Below, piece after piece: positions 45,241 to 56,920 of a stretch of DNA of 64,000 nt. The stretch comes from Sanguinoderma infundibulare (taxonomy: Eukaryota > Basidiomycota > Agaricomycetes > Polyporales > Polyporaceae): the NCBI GenBank assembly GCA_032821775.1, contig JAVLRN010000001.1, positions 2,170,001 through 2,234,000 of the forward strand, in the 5' to 3' direction. A model generated the notes under the pieces. That model was not told where the DNA came from. It worked only from the letters and a program-made list of their open reading frames with translations, and ran no database searches. The first letter of the stretch is position 1; every line of letters starts with the position of its first letter. The translations under genes were made by a program, and so were the position numbers.

Positions 45241-47066
45241 CTAGCTAGCACTGGAGGGTAGAACATGGAGAAAATACGCGTGGAGTGCGCTATGAATTCA
45301 AGTTGACGAGTGGTGAGCGTGGGCTGTCGGGGTAGGGCATCAAGGCTCAACGACTGACCAGGCATGCACCGTCCGGCCGAGGGATTCGCAAGGGAGATAT
45401 GAAAGGACGATCGTTGCGGGTGCGATGGGTCTGGGATAGGCGTGGAGGACGTTGGGCTCACCTGTTGGAGACGCTTGTCGTTTGTCGGGAGGCCTGTGTA
45501 AGGGCATGGTCAGGCGTCACGGCGAGCGGACATGGTGGAGAACAGGGTGGATCGGAGAAAGGTGATTTATCGACGTCTGGGAAGGATGAACCCCCCGTGG
45601 GCCGACTGGGACAAGGCCAAGGCCCACGACCCCGCACTGGCGGTCCATTCCAATCGGTCCTTCCACTCGTCTGTGACTGTGACCTACCTGTCTGTGACAG
45701 TGCCACTGTCCTCACTGGTCCCACGCCCTCTGACATCGCCATCGTCCTCGCCCAAGACGTCCTCCCTTTTCCCCTCTTGTCCAGTCGCCCTCCCCGCCGG
45801 CGCATCGTCCGCCGTTGCGTGCTGCTCCCGTTTTTCCAGAAAGGAAGCTCCTGGGACGCTTCGGTGACGGTTCCACGGGCTTGCCGCCCTGGCGTCCGAT
45901 TGGAAAGGACAAAAATATGCACTGTCCGCTCGGCATGGCCTGTGCTTGTCATGGCTCACCACGCCTCGAACACATTCCGCAAGCGATGTTCATGCTCCAA
46001 CCTCCTTAGCCGGTCCGGGGAGACAACGATTGTCCCCTAACCTTCACACTTAGACTGCCCGCCCGTTGTCCGCAATGCCTCTCGTCGTCAGTCTGTCACG
46101 GAGCGACCGGTGTAAAAGTTTAATCTTGCTTGATCGCGGTCTACGTCTTAGATCTGAACAGAGCTCCTGTATCAGCCACAAGGATTCGTATTGCCGCGTC
46201 GTCAGCGACACGACAGCCTACTGGACGCTCAAGCCAGCCCAAGCTCAAATCCAGACTCTGTCAATCGTCTGCACTACTTCTGGTGATCTACGCGTTGCTT
46301 CTGCTTCCCGCCCGGCGTAATATTCCCGATGTCAACGTGCACGCCGTGCGTGAAACAACCGATCATACTCGCCGATTCGTGGCCGACCACTGAAACCGGA
46401 CCTTCGAATTCTTTCAGACCTTCAATCGGTCTCCTTCACGTCGTTCACTGTGGTGTAGCCCTACACATACCCCACTGGTCGTCCACCTTCTTTTGCAGCT
46501 CGTCCGTCACACTCTTCTGGCTTCGCTCGTGGGCTTCGCCACGCGACCATCCTTCTTCTCGAGACCTGATCTTTCTCCTCAGACCGAACGAACCCCGCCC
46601 ACATTCTGATGCTCGGCATCCCGATTGCCGGAACATATCTCACCCTGCGTTCTAACTCCAGGCCCAGCGCAGACCAGGTACAGGCAAACGGACGTTTGGA
46701 TGACGCATGTCACCATGTATGATTCCAGGCTGTAGAGCACTGCTCTCACGCTCACTGTATTGCAAACGTTGTGAGATCGCGTACGTGGACCCCTGGCTCG
46801 TCTGTCGCGCGGCCTGGTCCGGTACGCTCTCTACTTTTTATCTGTCGGTGACCGCTGGTTCGCCTCCATGCAATGATGCAAATCCCCGCGTTATCGGGAC
46901 TCGCTCTGGAGGCCCATTCGGTGCTCGCGCGCACGACACTTGGTGCTCAAACGACGCATATATGACGCGTGTCCGCACACGCCCCTCTCCCATCATACAA
47001 GACCTGATCCCATCCACCGGAAGCTACTCTCCAACTACCACTCTGACGATCATCAATCAGCGCACC
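45241..47066. other. Long intergenic region, about 1.8 kb
   Basis: Upstream region of mucin-like copy 1 and the MDR gene; it should include the unresolved first exon(s) of the mucin gene, perhaps near CACCATGTCC at 45527-45536 (reverse strand). No other gene recognised. Confidence 0.35.
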
Positions 47067-48526
47067 ATGTCCACCGACCAGCCTCCAGTCTCCCCGTCCG
47101 CGCCTGTGGCTACCTCCAAACCAACGGTCCCGACGACCCAAAAGTCGTGGCACGTCACCGCGAGCGGTGAGCCCGCCAAAGTGCTCAAGTTTGGAGACGT
47201 CCCGGTCCCCAAACCAGGAAAGGGCGACGTCCTCGTCAAGGTCCAAGCAGCTGCGCTCAACCCAGTGTACGTCTCTTCGCTCCGCGGCCCTCGCGTACCG
47301 TGTACGAACTTGGAAGCGCGGTTGACTCACCCCTTCCCCGCTCACGCACAGTGGATACAAATCGATCAAGTGGCTCCCCAGCGTCGTCGCCCGCCGCTCC
47401 AAGGCACACGAATTTGACCTCGCCGGCGTCGTTGTCGACGCTAACGGCACCGAGTTCAAGGAGGGCGATGAGATCATTGGCATCAACCCTGTCCGTGAGT
47501 CGCGCTTACTTTCAACCCATTCTTGTACGCACCCATCCTCATGGCTGCCTTCTCGCGTCGCGAACCCGACTGCGCTCCACTTGCTTGTCCGTAGCGGTCG
47601 TGTACCTGAACGGCTATGGCGCCCTCGCGCAGTACACGCGTGTCTCCGCGTCGCGCACCATCCTCCGCCCAAAGAATGTCACCCCGACCCAAGCGTCAGG
47701 CCTTCCGCTCGCCGGTCTGACTGCCTACCAAGCTCTCTTCCACCAAGCTAAGCTCGAGGAGGGCCAGTCTGTGTTCATCAACGGCGGCAGCACCGCCGTC
47801 GGGTCCTTTGCCATTCAGCTTGCCAAGGCCAAGGGCGCGCGCGTCGCCGTGAGCGCGTCGGGCAAGAACGAGCAGTATGTCAGGAGCTTGGGCGCAGACG
47901 AGGTTTGTATTGCGTTTTGGCGTTGGTCTCTCGTTTGATCGGTACATTCGTGGCTGACACGCGCCCCTGTGCTAGTTCTTTGACTATACGAAGGCTCCGC
48001 TGCACGAGCAGCTCATCGCTTCTGATCCCAACCCGAAGTACCATGTCTTCCTGGAGGCAGTAGGTGTCGTCGACACCGCGCTCTTCGTCGAGAGCGAGAA
48101 GTACCTCGCGCCCGGGGGCGTGTTTCTCTCCGTTGGGCCTCAGGGTAGCGGATACCTCAAGTTCTTCTGGAAGGTGTTGCTGCAGCCGACTTGGTTGGGC
48201 GGAACGAAGCGGACTTGGAAGTGAGTTCCAGGACGTATGCATGCATGGACGAAAAGGTTGATGACGGACGGACCCCATGCCCAGGTTGGTTGCTGTGGAC
48301 CCTGCGAAGAAGGATCTGGAGCACTTCGCCAAGCTGGTTGAGGAAGGTGAGCTATCGAGTTCTTCAGTGTGCGATGCGAGTGTCGCTGACCATGAGCAAA
48401 GGCAAAGTGAAGCCAATCGTCGATTCTGTCTACTCCTTCGAGGACACATTGAAGGCATACGAGCGAATCCTCACGGGGAGGGCGACTGGAAAGGTCGTCG
48501 TAAAGGTGGATCCTACTGCGGATTAA
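47067..48526 (+). CDS. MDR-family NADPH-dependent oxidoreductase (quinone reductase-like)
   Basis: Medium-chain dehydrogenase/reductase without the structural-zinc cysteines, hence of the quinone/enoyl reductase type. After a Thr/Pro-rich start (MSTDQPPVSPSAPVATSKP) come SWHVTASGEPAKVLKFGDVP and GDVLVKVQAAALNPVGYKSI (intron joined in phase), then HEFDLAGVVVDANGTEFKEG. The Rossmann part has LPLAGLTAYQALFHQAKLEE, GQSVFINGGSTAVGSFAIQL and AKAKGARVAVSAS; the glycine motif is GGSTAVG rather than the usual GAGGVG. Later, FLEAVGVVDTALF and GGVFLSVGPQGSGYLKFFW, ending RATGKVVVKVDPTAD. About 385 residues with several introns. Cytosolic; substrate unknown. Confidence 0.92.
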
Positions 48527-48998
48527 TCCCCTCCAGGATACTTAATTTCGTACGCTCTCACTCGGAACAATGGGGACTCATGGATGCTCTCCGACATACC
48601 TGTTTGTATCTGTACTAATACGTAACATTATGCCCCTTGTCCATATCATTTCCTAGGAATGTGCCGCGATCAGTCGGGGGGAAGATCTGTGGGGACCACG
48701 TCGCACAAAACGCGCTCAGGCACTCAACTCATGGTGCGCGATAACGTGACCGATGCAACGCGAATAGCATGCAAGTGCGCCTTAGCAGCGCAATACGGCC
48801 CGGATTCCAAAATATTCAATGTTTGCGAGTACCTCGCTCCCACCTTATCGCAGTCCATCCATAATCAAGCCATGCTGCTCATTCCCGTCGCCACACGCAT
48901 TCAGTCGTTCTAATGGCCTTCGTCATTCTCCGGCGCCGGCTGCGGCATCGCGCCCTTGACGCCCCCCTCGTTCTCGCTGGGTCTCGCCCTCCGAGCTC
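48527..48998. other. Intergenic, about 470 bp, no gene seen
   Basis: Separates two plus-strand genes. No recognisable element. Confidence 0.35.
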
Positions 48999-50348
48999 AT
49001 GGCCAACGCTGCCGCTACTTACTATACAACGACCACCGCGGCCTCCAGCCCAGCAGCCAAGCCCAAGTTCGACACCCCCATCCTCGGCATGGTCCAGCGC
49101 CCAAAGGTCACAGTCGCGACGGAGTACGGCAACGCGGCGTCGTTCTGGGTCGAGTACCCAAGCGGGCTCGTCGACGTGAGCAGGACGACACACCTGCCCA
49201 CCGCGCGCGGGAACGTCCCCCAGGACGAGGTGCCCGTGCCGCCCCTTATCGCGGACGCGCAGCTCGACGTCCACGTCGACGGAGGCAGGGTCGTGCGCAT
49301 CGCTAAGCGGCAGAGCGCGATCGTGATTATCGACATGCAGAAGTGAGTGTGGTCTACTATCGGTGGTGTGGGCTCGGGATGCTCGGAGGGGGATTGAAGT
49401 CCAGAATCGCTCACGCGCTCTTTGCTTTGCTATTGCTATCCAGCTTCTTTTTGCACCCGGACCTGCGAGACCACCCGACCGGGCTCGCGTGCGTGATCCC
49501 GGTCATGAACGTCGTCCCGGCGTTGCGCGCGCATGGCGTGAAGATCATCTGGCTGTCAGTGCTCTCGCGATCGCTGCACTTATCGGCCTTCTGGTACTGA
49601 CGCGCGGATGGTAGGAACTGGGGCCTGACAGACCACGAGCTTACCACCATCCCCCCCTCCCTCGTGCGCGGGTTCATGAAGGGCGCGCGGGGCGGGTTCG
49701 GCGCGGAACTCCCTGGAGGGTTTGGGCGTCTGCTCATGCGCGGGGAGTTCAACTCCGAGCTGTACGGGCCGCTCCAAACGCTCTACGAAGACGGCCGGAA
49801 GGATGGGACCGACGTGTGGATACACAAGAATAGGTGCGTTTGAGCCACCGCAGCTGCTCGCGCTACGCCAGTGGCCTTGGCCATGCGGCACGCCCGCTTC
49901 TGTGCGTTTGAAGGCAGTACGGTAGTGTTGCCTGCGGAGATGGCATGCCTTGACGGAGCTTCGCCCGTGCAGAATGAGCGGCATCTGGGGCGGCCAGACC
50001 GCGCTAGACCTGTTCCTCCAAGAGCACGGCATCAACACGCTTTTCTTCGCCGGGGTGAACGCCGATCAGGTTCGCGTTCTCGCTTGTGATGGAATACAGT
50101 GCTCGGGGACTGACCGCGTTCTAGTGCGTCCTCGGAACTTTGGTCGATGCGTACTCCCGTGGCTACGACTGTATTACGGTCCAAGATTGCATTGCGACCA
50201 CTTCCCCTCCAGGAGGATTGGAGAACGTCCTGTACAACGCTGGCGGCGTAAGTCGAGAGGTCATGGTCTCTATTGTATTGGCTGACCATTTCGGCAGAGC
50301 TATGGGTTCGTCACGAGCTCGGACAGAATCATCCAGGCGACGTCTTGA
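48999..50348 (+). CDS. Isochorismatase-fold hydrolase
   Basis: Cysteine hydrolase of the isochorismatase family. An N-terminal extension of about 110 residues (MANAAATYYTTTTAASSPAA, then a segment with ATEYGNAASFWVEYPSG and DVHVDGGRVVRIAKRQSA) precedes the catalytic domain. The catalytic triad is visible: Asp in AIVIIDMQNFFLHP, Lys in DVWIHKNRMSG and Cys in FAGVNADQCVLGTLVDAYSR. The Cys-containing motif is formed across an intron, and MQN is likewise completed in phase from the preceding exon. The end after the last intron reads SYGFVTSSDRIIQATS. The family hydrolyses isochorismate, nicotinamide or amides; the substrate here is not indicated. The N-terminal extension is longer than usual but common in fungal relatives. 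Confidence 0.9.
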
Positions 50349-50758
50349 GCAGGCGAAATACATCCGGGATGTGCATACTATGACAGGGAGCTAGAAGTCT
50401 TGGAGAACCGATTCTATGTGTAGTATACAGTGATATTCAATTTGGATGATACATAGATGGCATGTACACAACACGTGGTGGGTACAGAAGGGTCGTCGTG
50501 AAGTGTCGTAGAAGGGGACTTGACCAACGCAGGCGTGTCCTAGTACTATACCTACAAGTGCGCGCATATGTGAAACAAAAAGTAAGTACTGCTGCAGCAT
50601 CTATGGATAAGACGGTTCAAGTTAAACACAGCGGTGGTGCGTAACGATACTTACATGGCGAGAGGCTCGAATCACGAGCGTGGTGCGAGCCAGTCCCTCG
50701 CCCATAATTGCACGTCTGGAGGTGGGAGGAATCGAATGAGGACACGTCTACATCTCCT
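50349..50758. other. Intergenic, about 400 bp, no gene seen
   Basis: Lies between the isochorismatase stop and the 3' end of mucin-like copy 2, which are convergent. Confidence 0.35.
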
Positions 50759-53448
50759 TCAATCGCGGTGTCGCCATTCAACGCTGGGGAGACGCTGTGG
50801 CAACGCGTGTGAGCAAGCCGCCACCGTGACTCGTAAGTAAGATAGGAACGTACCTTGGCTCCTCGTGTTCGTGTGTAAAACGTCTCCCGCTTCCCACCGC
50901 CTCTCGTCATCGGAAACGCAGTGACAATCTCTCCCTGTTGGGGCTGCTGCGCATATGCGTCGCTGAATGGATTGGCGGATGCATTGACACCGGCAGGGAC
51001 GCTTGGGGTGGGCGGCTCGTGTCCTGAACTGGACCCGGCTGGAGATAAGGATACCAACGACATCGGAGGAGTCAAGGGCTCGTATGGTTGGAGCATGACC
51101 TTGGCCATTGCAGGGGCGTTGATGTGCGTCTGGATGCTCGCGAGGGAGACGGGTGGGGCTGACCGCGAGGGGGGGCGCGAGGTCGCCGTGCTGTTGCGTC
51201 GAAGTGGGCTGCGCGGAGGAATGACGGGTGGTTTCGTCTGCTCAGCTTCCTGCTGCTGAGGCGAGCGCGGAGTGGGAGCAATGGGCTCTGGGAGGTCATG
51301 CGAAGGAACAGGCTTGCGCATGGGGGAGGAGAGGCGCGACGAACTGGCGTTGGAGAAGCGGGTCGGGCCATTGTTATTGTCGAGCGGGACGTCGGTCAAG
51401 CTACGGGTGTCCTCCCCGGAAAGCGTTGGGAGACTGGGTGGGTAGATGGAGGGCGAGGAACAAGCGGAGCCCGTATCCCGTTTGGTTGAACGAGACGCAT
51501 CGCGAGGGTGATCCGTCGTGATCGCAAGACCGATGGAGCCCTGTTGGCTCGACCGCCGCGAACGCGACGCGTCCAAGTGGGTGCCGTTGCCATGTCTCTG
51601 ACCAGCACCGATGCCCGCGAGACCGAGACCGTTGAGGCGCTCGTCGCTGGCGTGATCGTCAGAGGTGTGTAATGATCCGTGGTCGACGTCGCTGTCGAAC
51701 GGGCTGCGCGATGGCGTGGGGTGCGGCGTTGTGGCGCCTCCGATGACAAGCGTGCGGTCCGTGTAGCCTGACGCATAGCGCATTTGTGGCGGCGGCGAAA
51801 GCGAGCGCGGGTCTTCGAATGGGTTATCGGGCAGAGTGAGCGGACGTGATATTGGCTCGATAAAGCGCGGCGTGCGACGCCGCCGCCGCCGCCGGAGGAT
51901 AAGAAAGATCCCCCCACAGAGCCCGGCAGCAACTATCCCGACGACAAGAAACACCCCCGCGACGGCTTTGGTGTTCGAAAAGAACCTGCAGAAATATTGA
52001 GCCCAAGAGAAGTGTTTAAGAGCGAAAAGAATCCGCACCCATGCGAAGCTGCACCCTCGTTGACGCCGTAAACGCCAGTCGGGTTGGCGATGACGTGAGT
52101 GATGCTGGTAGCTTGCCCGTCGGACGTCGTGACTTCAACGCTCGTGAATACTGGAGGTTCAGAGAGGGTCGTGTGGTCGTGCGCGTCCGTCACAGTCACG
52201 AACACAGGACTAGACAGTGTAGTCTCCGGCTTGTCGGTGATGGTACTGATTGGTGCAGATATTTTCTGGTTTTGTCCCTGTGCGACGGCAGAGACACCTT
52301 CAGCATTGCCAGCATTCGACGGAGAAGGAGCAGAAGGGTCGGAAGGCGACTGCGGAGCAGCCGTGGACGCAGGAGAACCAGAGACCCCCGAGACCGCAGT
52401 ACCCTGCACCAGCGGCGGCGTCAGCCTCACAATCTGCGACGATGGTACGGCAGAAGGGGGGGCTGGAATCTCCATGATCAACGTGGAGTAAACAGAAGAA
52501 GAAGTTTCGGGCGCAGGGGGGAGAGGCGGGGGAATGGGTATACTAGGTGTTTGAGCATGGTCTGAGGAAGTAAACGAATGAGAAGAACTCGAACTGACCC
52601 CCGGGACGGTCGTGGTGGGTGTAGTTGAAACGTTGTTTGTTGTAGGTGCGGGGATTGCAATGCGGGTTGTAGTGCCCGCGCTGGATACGGTGGCAGGGTC
52701 CTTCGTAGTCGTCACGTCGTCTATGTCGCTCGACGTTTGTGATGCCAAGTCGGACGTCCCGACCGAAGAGCTAGAGCGGCTCGAAGTCGAAGACACTGGG
52801 GGTGTAGGATCTGGACCCGTCGCATCCGTCCGCGAGGGGGTGGAGTCCGTGGTATCCTGTCCTTTTGAGGTCGAGCTGACGGTCGCGTCTTTCGAAGTCG
52901 AGGCAGAGGCAGAGGCTCCCGAAGAGGTGTCGCTGGGCACAGAGTCGACGGCCGCAGACTGACCGGCCATGTCGAAGGTACTATTGTTAAAGTAGAAATA
53001 CATCAGAAAGACACACAGTTTAATCATTCTCAATGGACTGACCTGGACTTGACGGTGGACGACTTGGTCGATGTCGTCAAACGGGTAGAGGAACTCGATG
53101 TGACGGAAGGCCGCGAAGTCCCTGCAGATGCGACGCTCTGGTCAGGCGACGCGACCGAGCTAGACGACCCAGCAGACGACGCGGTCAAGCTACTGCCCTC
53201 GCCCGACGCTGACGACGAAGCAGAGGTCGCGATGGAAGAAGCCCGGGATTGAGCCGAGCTCGGGGACAGAGGGACAGCAGGGATGGCAGAAAATACGGAG
53301 CTGATAATGGGCGTGGCACTGGCAACGGCAGTAGATGATGCCACCGGAGCGCTGCTCGCGCCACCTGTCGACGACGGTGAAAACCCGACACTGCCGGACG
53401 ATGACGACGACAACGTCGACGAGCTCAGGCTCAGACCTGCCGTCAACG
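50759..53448 (-). CDS. Mucin-like single-pass membrane protein, copy 2 (5' end unresolved)
   Basis: Paralogue of 43273-45240. The extracellular part (53448 to about 52030) is a Ser/Thr/Pro/Ala stalk of about 450 residues, followed by an ordered juxtamembrane part: SSPVFVTVTDAHDHTTLSEP then PVFTSVEVTTSDGQATSITH and VIANPTGVYG. After an intron comes TKAVAGVFLVVGIVAAGLCG and GIFLIL, a single helix matching copy 1 (AVAGVFL), then RRRRRRR and a cytosolic tail of about 370 residues rich in Ser/Pro with basic clusters and PPVIPPRSPLRR. The splice at about 53032-52970 joins TVKSS to TFDMAGQSAA in phase. A final 60-nt intron probably leads to RLPSVEWRHRD ending at 50759. The first exon could not be placed. 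Confidence 0.72.
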
Positions 53449-55344
53449 ATCAGCAAACGCTTCAGACGGCGGAGGGGATGCAGAACGCTTCCCCAAACGA
53501 GGAACTCCTGCAAATCGCAAGGGATAGGTGGGAAACACGTACAAGCAACGTAAAAGGAAAGACAAAAAGAACGGGAGGGGAGGACCAGCGGAAAAGCTAG
53601 ACGGGTCCTCCAACGTAAATATGCCCGTTGATCAGGCGCCGGCTGCGCTCGAGAGGATCATCGAGCAAGCCTCATACTCGTATTGCATGGAAGAGGCTTA
53701 AAAGAATACGACAAACGCCAGGAACCTAACGCCAGATACTCATGCCGTTACAGCAGGCGTACCGGATAGCGGTAGTAAGGGGGTCTCGAAGGGCTCTCGA
53801 AGCTACAGGGAAGGCCACGACCATATTCTACGTCCTCTGTAGCTGCGAGCGCCCCGTGTAAACCCCGGCGGTATGCGCGGTACCACATGGATCATCGATA
53901 GATACCGCGACAGACTTGAAGTCGAGCGGCGTCGCGCAATGCCCGACGGCGGACGTATGAGCGGACGTACGCGGGCGTTAGGGCTGCCCACCCGCGAAGC
54001 ACAGCAGGCACGCAGAGCCACAAGATGCATAGGATACTCACCGGCAGAGGTGGCCATGACAAACCGCGAGCCTTGTTTTAACAGTCCCACGAACGCTGGA
54101 CTGCGTTCCAGGTCCTGGGCGGACGCTTTGGTTCGACGGCTTAGGTTTGGGACTGGCGTAGCAGGGGTGCAGCGGTCAGTCGTCGCGCGCGGAAGTTCCT
54201 GGGCATCCACGCACGAGCTGTTTATATTCCCAAGTTCAGCCGCCGAGCATCGGGACGACGTGGCTTTTGTCTGCCGCATAGGTGAGATCGGAGAAATCTC
54301 GAACGTAGTGCGGATGCCTTCGCTGTGCCTCGGATTACGCCTCCGGTCTTCAGCCGGCTTCTCACATCGCGCTCCCCCATCAGCAGACTGTGTCACGACA
54401 GCGCGAGCACGCACCTGCGGTCGCAGTTATCGCGGTTGCACGCAGTGGATTGCCATGGGACACTTCCCAGATGAGCGAGAAGGTTACCGAGAGGCCGGTG
54501 CATCCAGTCCTCCAATGCGCGTAGACACGTCTAGTGCTGCCTGGCAATAATGATCAGTCGCTGCGCAAACCTACGCTTATGCCAGGATGCGTATGGGACA
54601 AGGGCGAGAAGCATGACGTGGGGTATATGACTTAGACAAAGAAGCGAGCTTGCGTTGATAGGATGCTGCAAAGGCTGAGCGCGCTGCATCAGGCAGGGAT
54701 GCTCCTCGTGAACCGCGATAAAAAGAGAAATGGAGCATATGGACGAGCAAACGTAAGGCTTGTTAAGCTTCTTGGACTGCGCACTCTCTCCACTCACACG
54801 GCTAGGGCCCGCCAGGCCCGGTTGCCCCTGGTTGCACTCTCGTTGCCCACCTGTCCCGGCGGCATTGATGACACGAGCTGGGCACGAGTAATCAAAGTCC
54901 TCGGATGGGTCAAATCTACTTACTACTGCGGACGTCGTGAGGTAAAAGTACAAATGATCCGATACATAAATCGCCACAAGATTAGACATGACTACTAGAA
55001 GATATTCCCGTAGGCATATAACGAGCCTGTAGACAGCAGTTCCACCGTGTCTGATCCCGTTTGCCTCGGGCCACTGGCGTGGGTGGCACTCACAAGCGGA
55101 GTGAGAGCATTGCTACTGGTAGGTATAGATGATGGGAAGGGGTATGCTGAGAACAAATATTATGGCATGAAGGAGTGTGAAAGGGATTGGTGCAAACCGA
55201 AGTCCGGTGAGCCATTATCCGTCCGGCTGCCCATCAAAAAGTAACTCGAGTCAATAAACCTGAGAAAAAGGGTTAAGGAACGAGCAACAGGCACTCACGT
55301 ACAAGATGATCTAGAGTGCAAAAGATCCGAATGCCAAAGTACGC
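53449..55344. other. Long intergenic region, about 1.9 kb
   Basis: Should contain the missing 5' end and promoter of mucin-like copy 2. Long open frames around 53803-54550 exist on both strands but look non-coding, with no motif and an Arg/Ser-rich composition. No RNA gene recognised. Confidence 0.35.
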
Positions 55345-56480
55345 CTAACAACAACGCAGGCCAGTCCCGGGAAGCTTGAGTTTCACCGTAGTGCTCCTCC
55401 GCCGTGACCCGCTCAGGCTCCCAAAGCTCAGCCGGCTTGAGCTATTGACCCGCCGGAGAGCGCGATCGCCGTAGCTGACGCCGCTACCCGCCTTCTCAGG
55501 GTCCAGGGTACCAGACTCTATTGCGAGCAGTATTGATCTTGCGCAGAGAAGGAAGGGAGCCTCGACGTTATCGCCCGTGAGCGAGGAAGTCTCCAAGAAA
55601 TGTACGTCTAAATTACGGTGAGCGGAACTGCTTTACCAGATAACGGACCGACGGAAGACTCACCGTGCTCCGCCGCCCATCGACTCGCTTCTGCCCACTC
55701 CACCTCCCGCTCTTCCTCCCTATCCGACTTATTACCGACAAGTACCGTGACCAGGTGTTGGCTCCCCAACGCGCGCGCATCCTCAAGCCACCGAGAAAGC
55801 TTCGAGAAAGACGCGCGGCTAGACGATTAGCAATCGCAGTTAATACAACCACTTTCGCGGCGGGACACTTGAAATAGCGGCGAACCTTGTGATGTCGTAT
55901 ACGAGAATAGCTCCTGCTGCTCCTCGGTAGTAGCTTCGCGTTACGGAACTGCGGCGGAAGAGGAGAGGATCGGTCTTGAGGTCGATAGCTCCTGGAACAG
56001 TGGCGAACTCACCGAAATCTCTCCTGCCCCGCTGTGTCCCATAGCTGTTTGGCCGCCATGGGTTTACGCCGACTCGGACACTCCCCAAAAGCAGAGCGAC
56101 TTACCTGCAGCTTGATCCGCTTCTCCCCCAACTTGACTGTCCGACTGGAAAACTCGACCCCGATCGTGTGTTGCGAGTGCTCCTTGACTGCCCTCGGCAT
56201 GAGATAAAGAAGGTAAATGAAGCCGCGGGATGCTCCTTACATGAGTTGTGAGTGAATTGGTGGAGCAAACAGGTCTTCCCTGTCCCAGCTTCGCCTATCG
56301 TCGTCTCATAGTCAGCTCACTTCCGCCGCAGCATGCGGACACGACGCACCGACTATAATGAATTTCATGAGGAAATCTGCGGGCGGTTCGTCGGCTGACG
56401 GGGACCGGTGACAAGAGAAGTAACATACCATAGGTCTCAAGTAGTTCCGTGGCGTCTGCATCGTAGTCCGCGTACGCCAT
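55345..56480 (-). CDS. ypt4: Rab4-type small GTPase
   Basis: Endosomal recycling GTPase. It starts [17 protein letters not shown] and is joined to [20 protein letters not shown], with the P-loop GEAGTGKT completed across an intron. Switch I is [14 protein letters not shown], then [11 protein letters not shown] and [20 protein letters not shown], the classic Rab switch II and following strand. The guanine-specificity motif is LVGNKSDR and the last is [29 protein letters not shown] is characteristic of Rab4. The C-terminus ends GLRCC, a double-cysteine prenylation signal. About 225 residues with many introns. A 14-residue acidic N-terminal extension is present, and an extra stretch at [17 protein letters not shown] lengthens the tail. 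Confidence 0.93.
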
Positions 56481-56920
56481 GGCAAGCTTGGTCGTGGTCG
56501 AGGAGCGAGGATGACGAGCGCAGTGGCCGCAGAGGGGCCGGCCTCTGCCGCGCAGGTCGACGACTGTGGCTCCGACGACAGGCGTCTATATCTGACGCGC
56601 GGAGGGGAAGCGGTTATCAGCCGATCCCGCGTCAATCCCGCGTTATGCACCTTTGTTGAACCTCCCGTTGGGGGTGGACCTGGGGTAGACAGCTACTAGA
56701 CAGATCGTTCAATCCCCGTTCCTGTGTCGTCATCCTCACACTGGGACATAAGCGGATGTAAAATGGGGTATACATATGCAGCTGAGCAGCCTGCAATAGT
56801 ACCAGACTACCAAGAGCCGGCTCGAGTTCTGTATTCATTGGTAACTGTACAAAGTATTGATACGTTCTCCTGATTCCTTCGCATATCCTCCCATATAACA
56901 CAACGCTTTCGAGAAGACAG
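56481..56920. other. Intergenic, about 440 bp, no gene seen
   Basis: Upstream of the Rab4 gene and 3' of D-serine dehydratase. No recognisable element. Confidence 0.35.

Noticed and set aside
53803..54550. Long overlapping frames on both strands
   Set aside because: Neither has a motif, convincing composition or splice support. Overlap of two long frames is expected by chance in GC-rich DNA.
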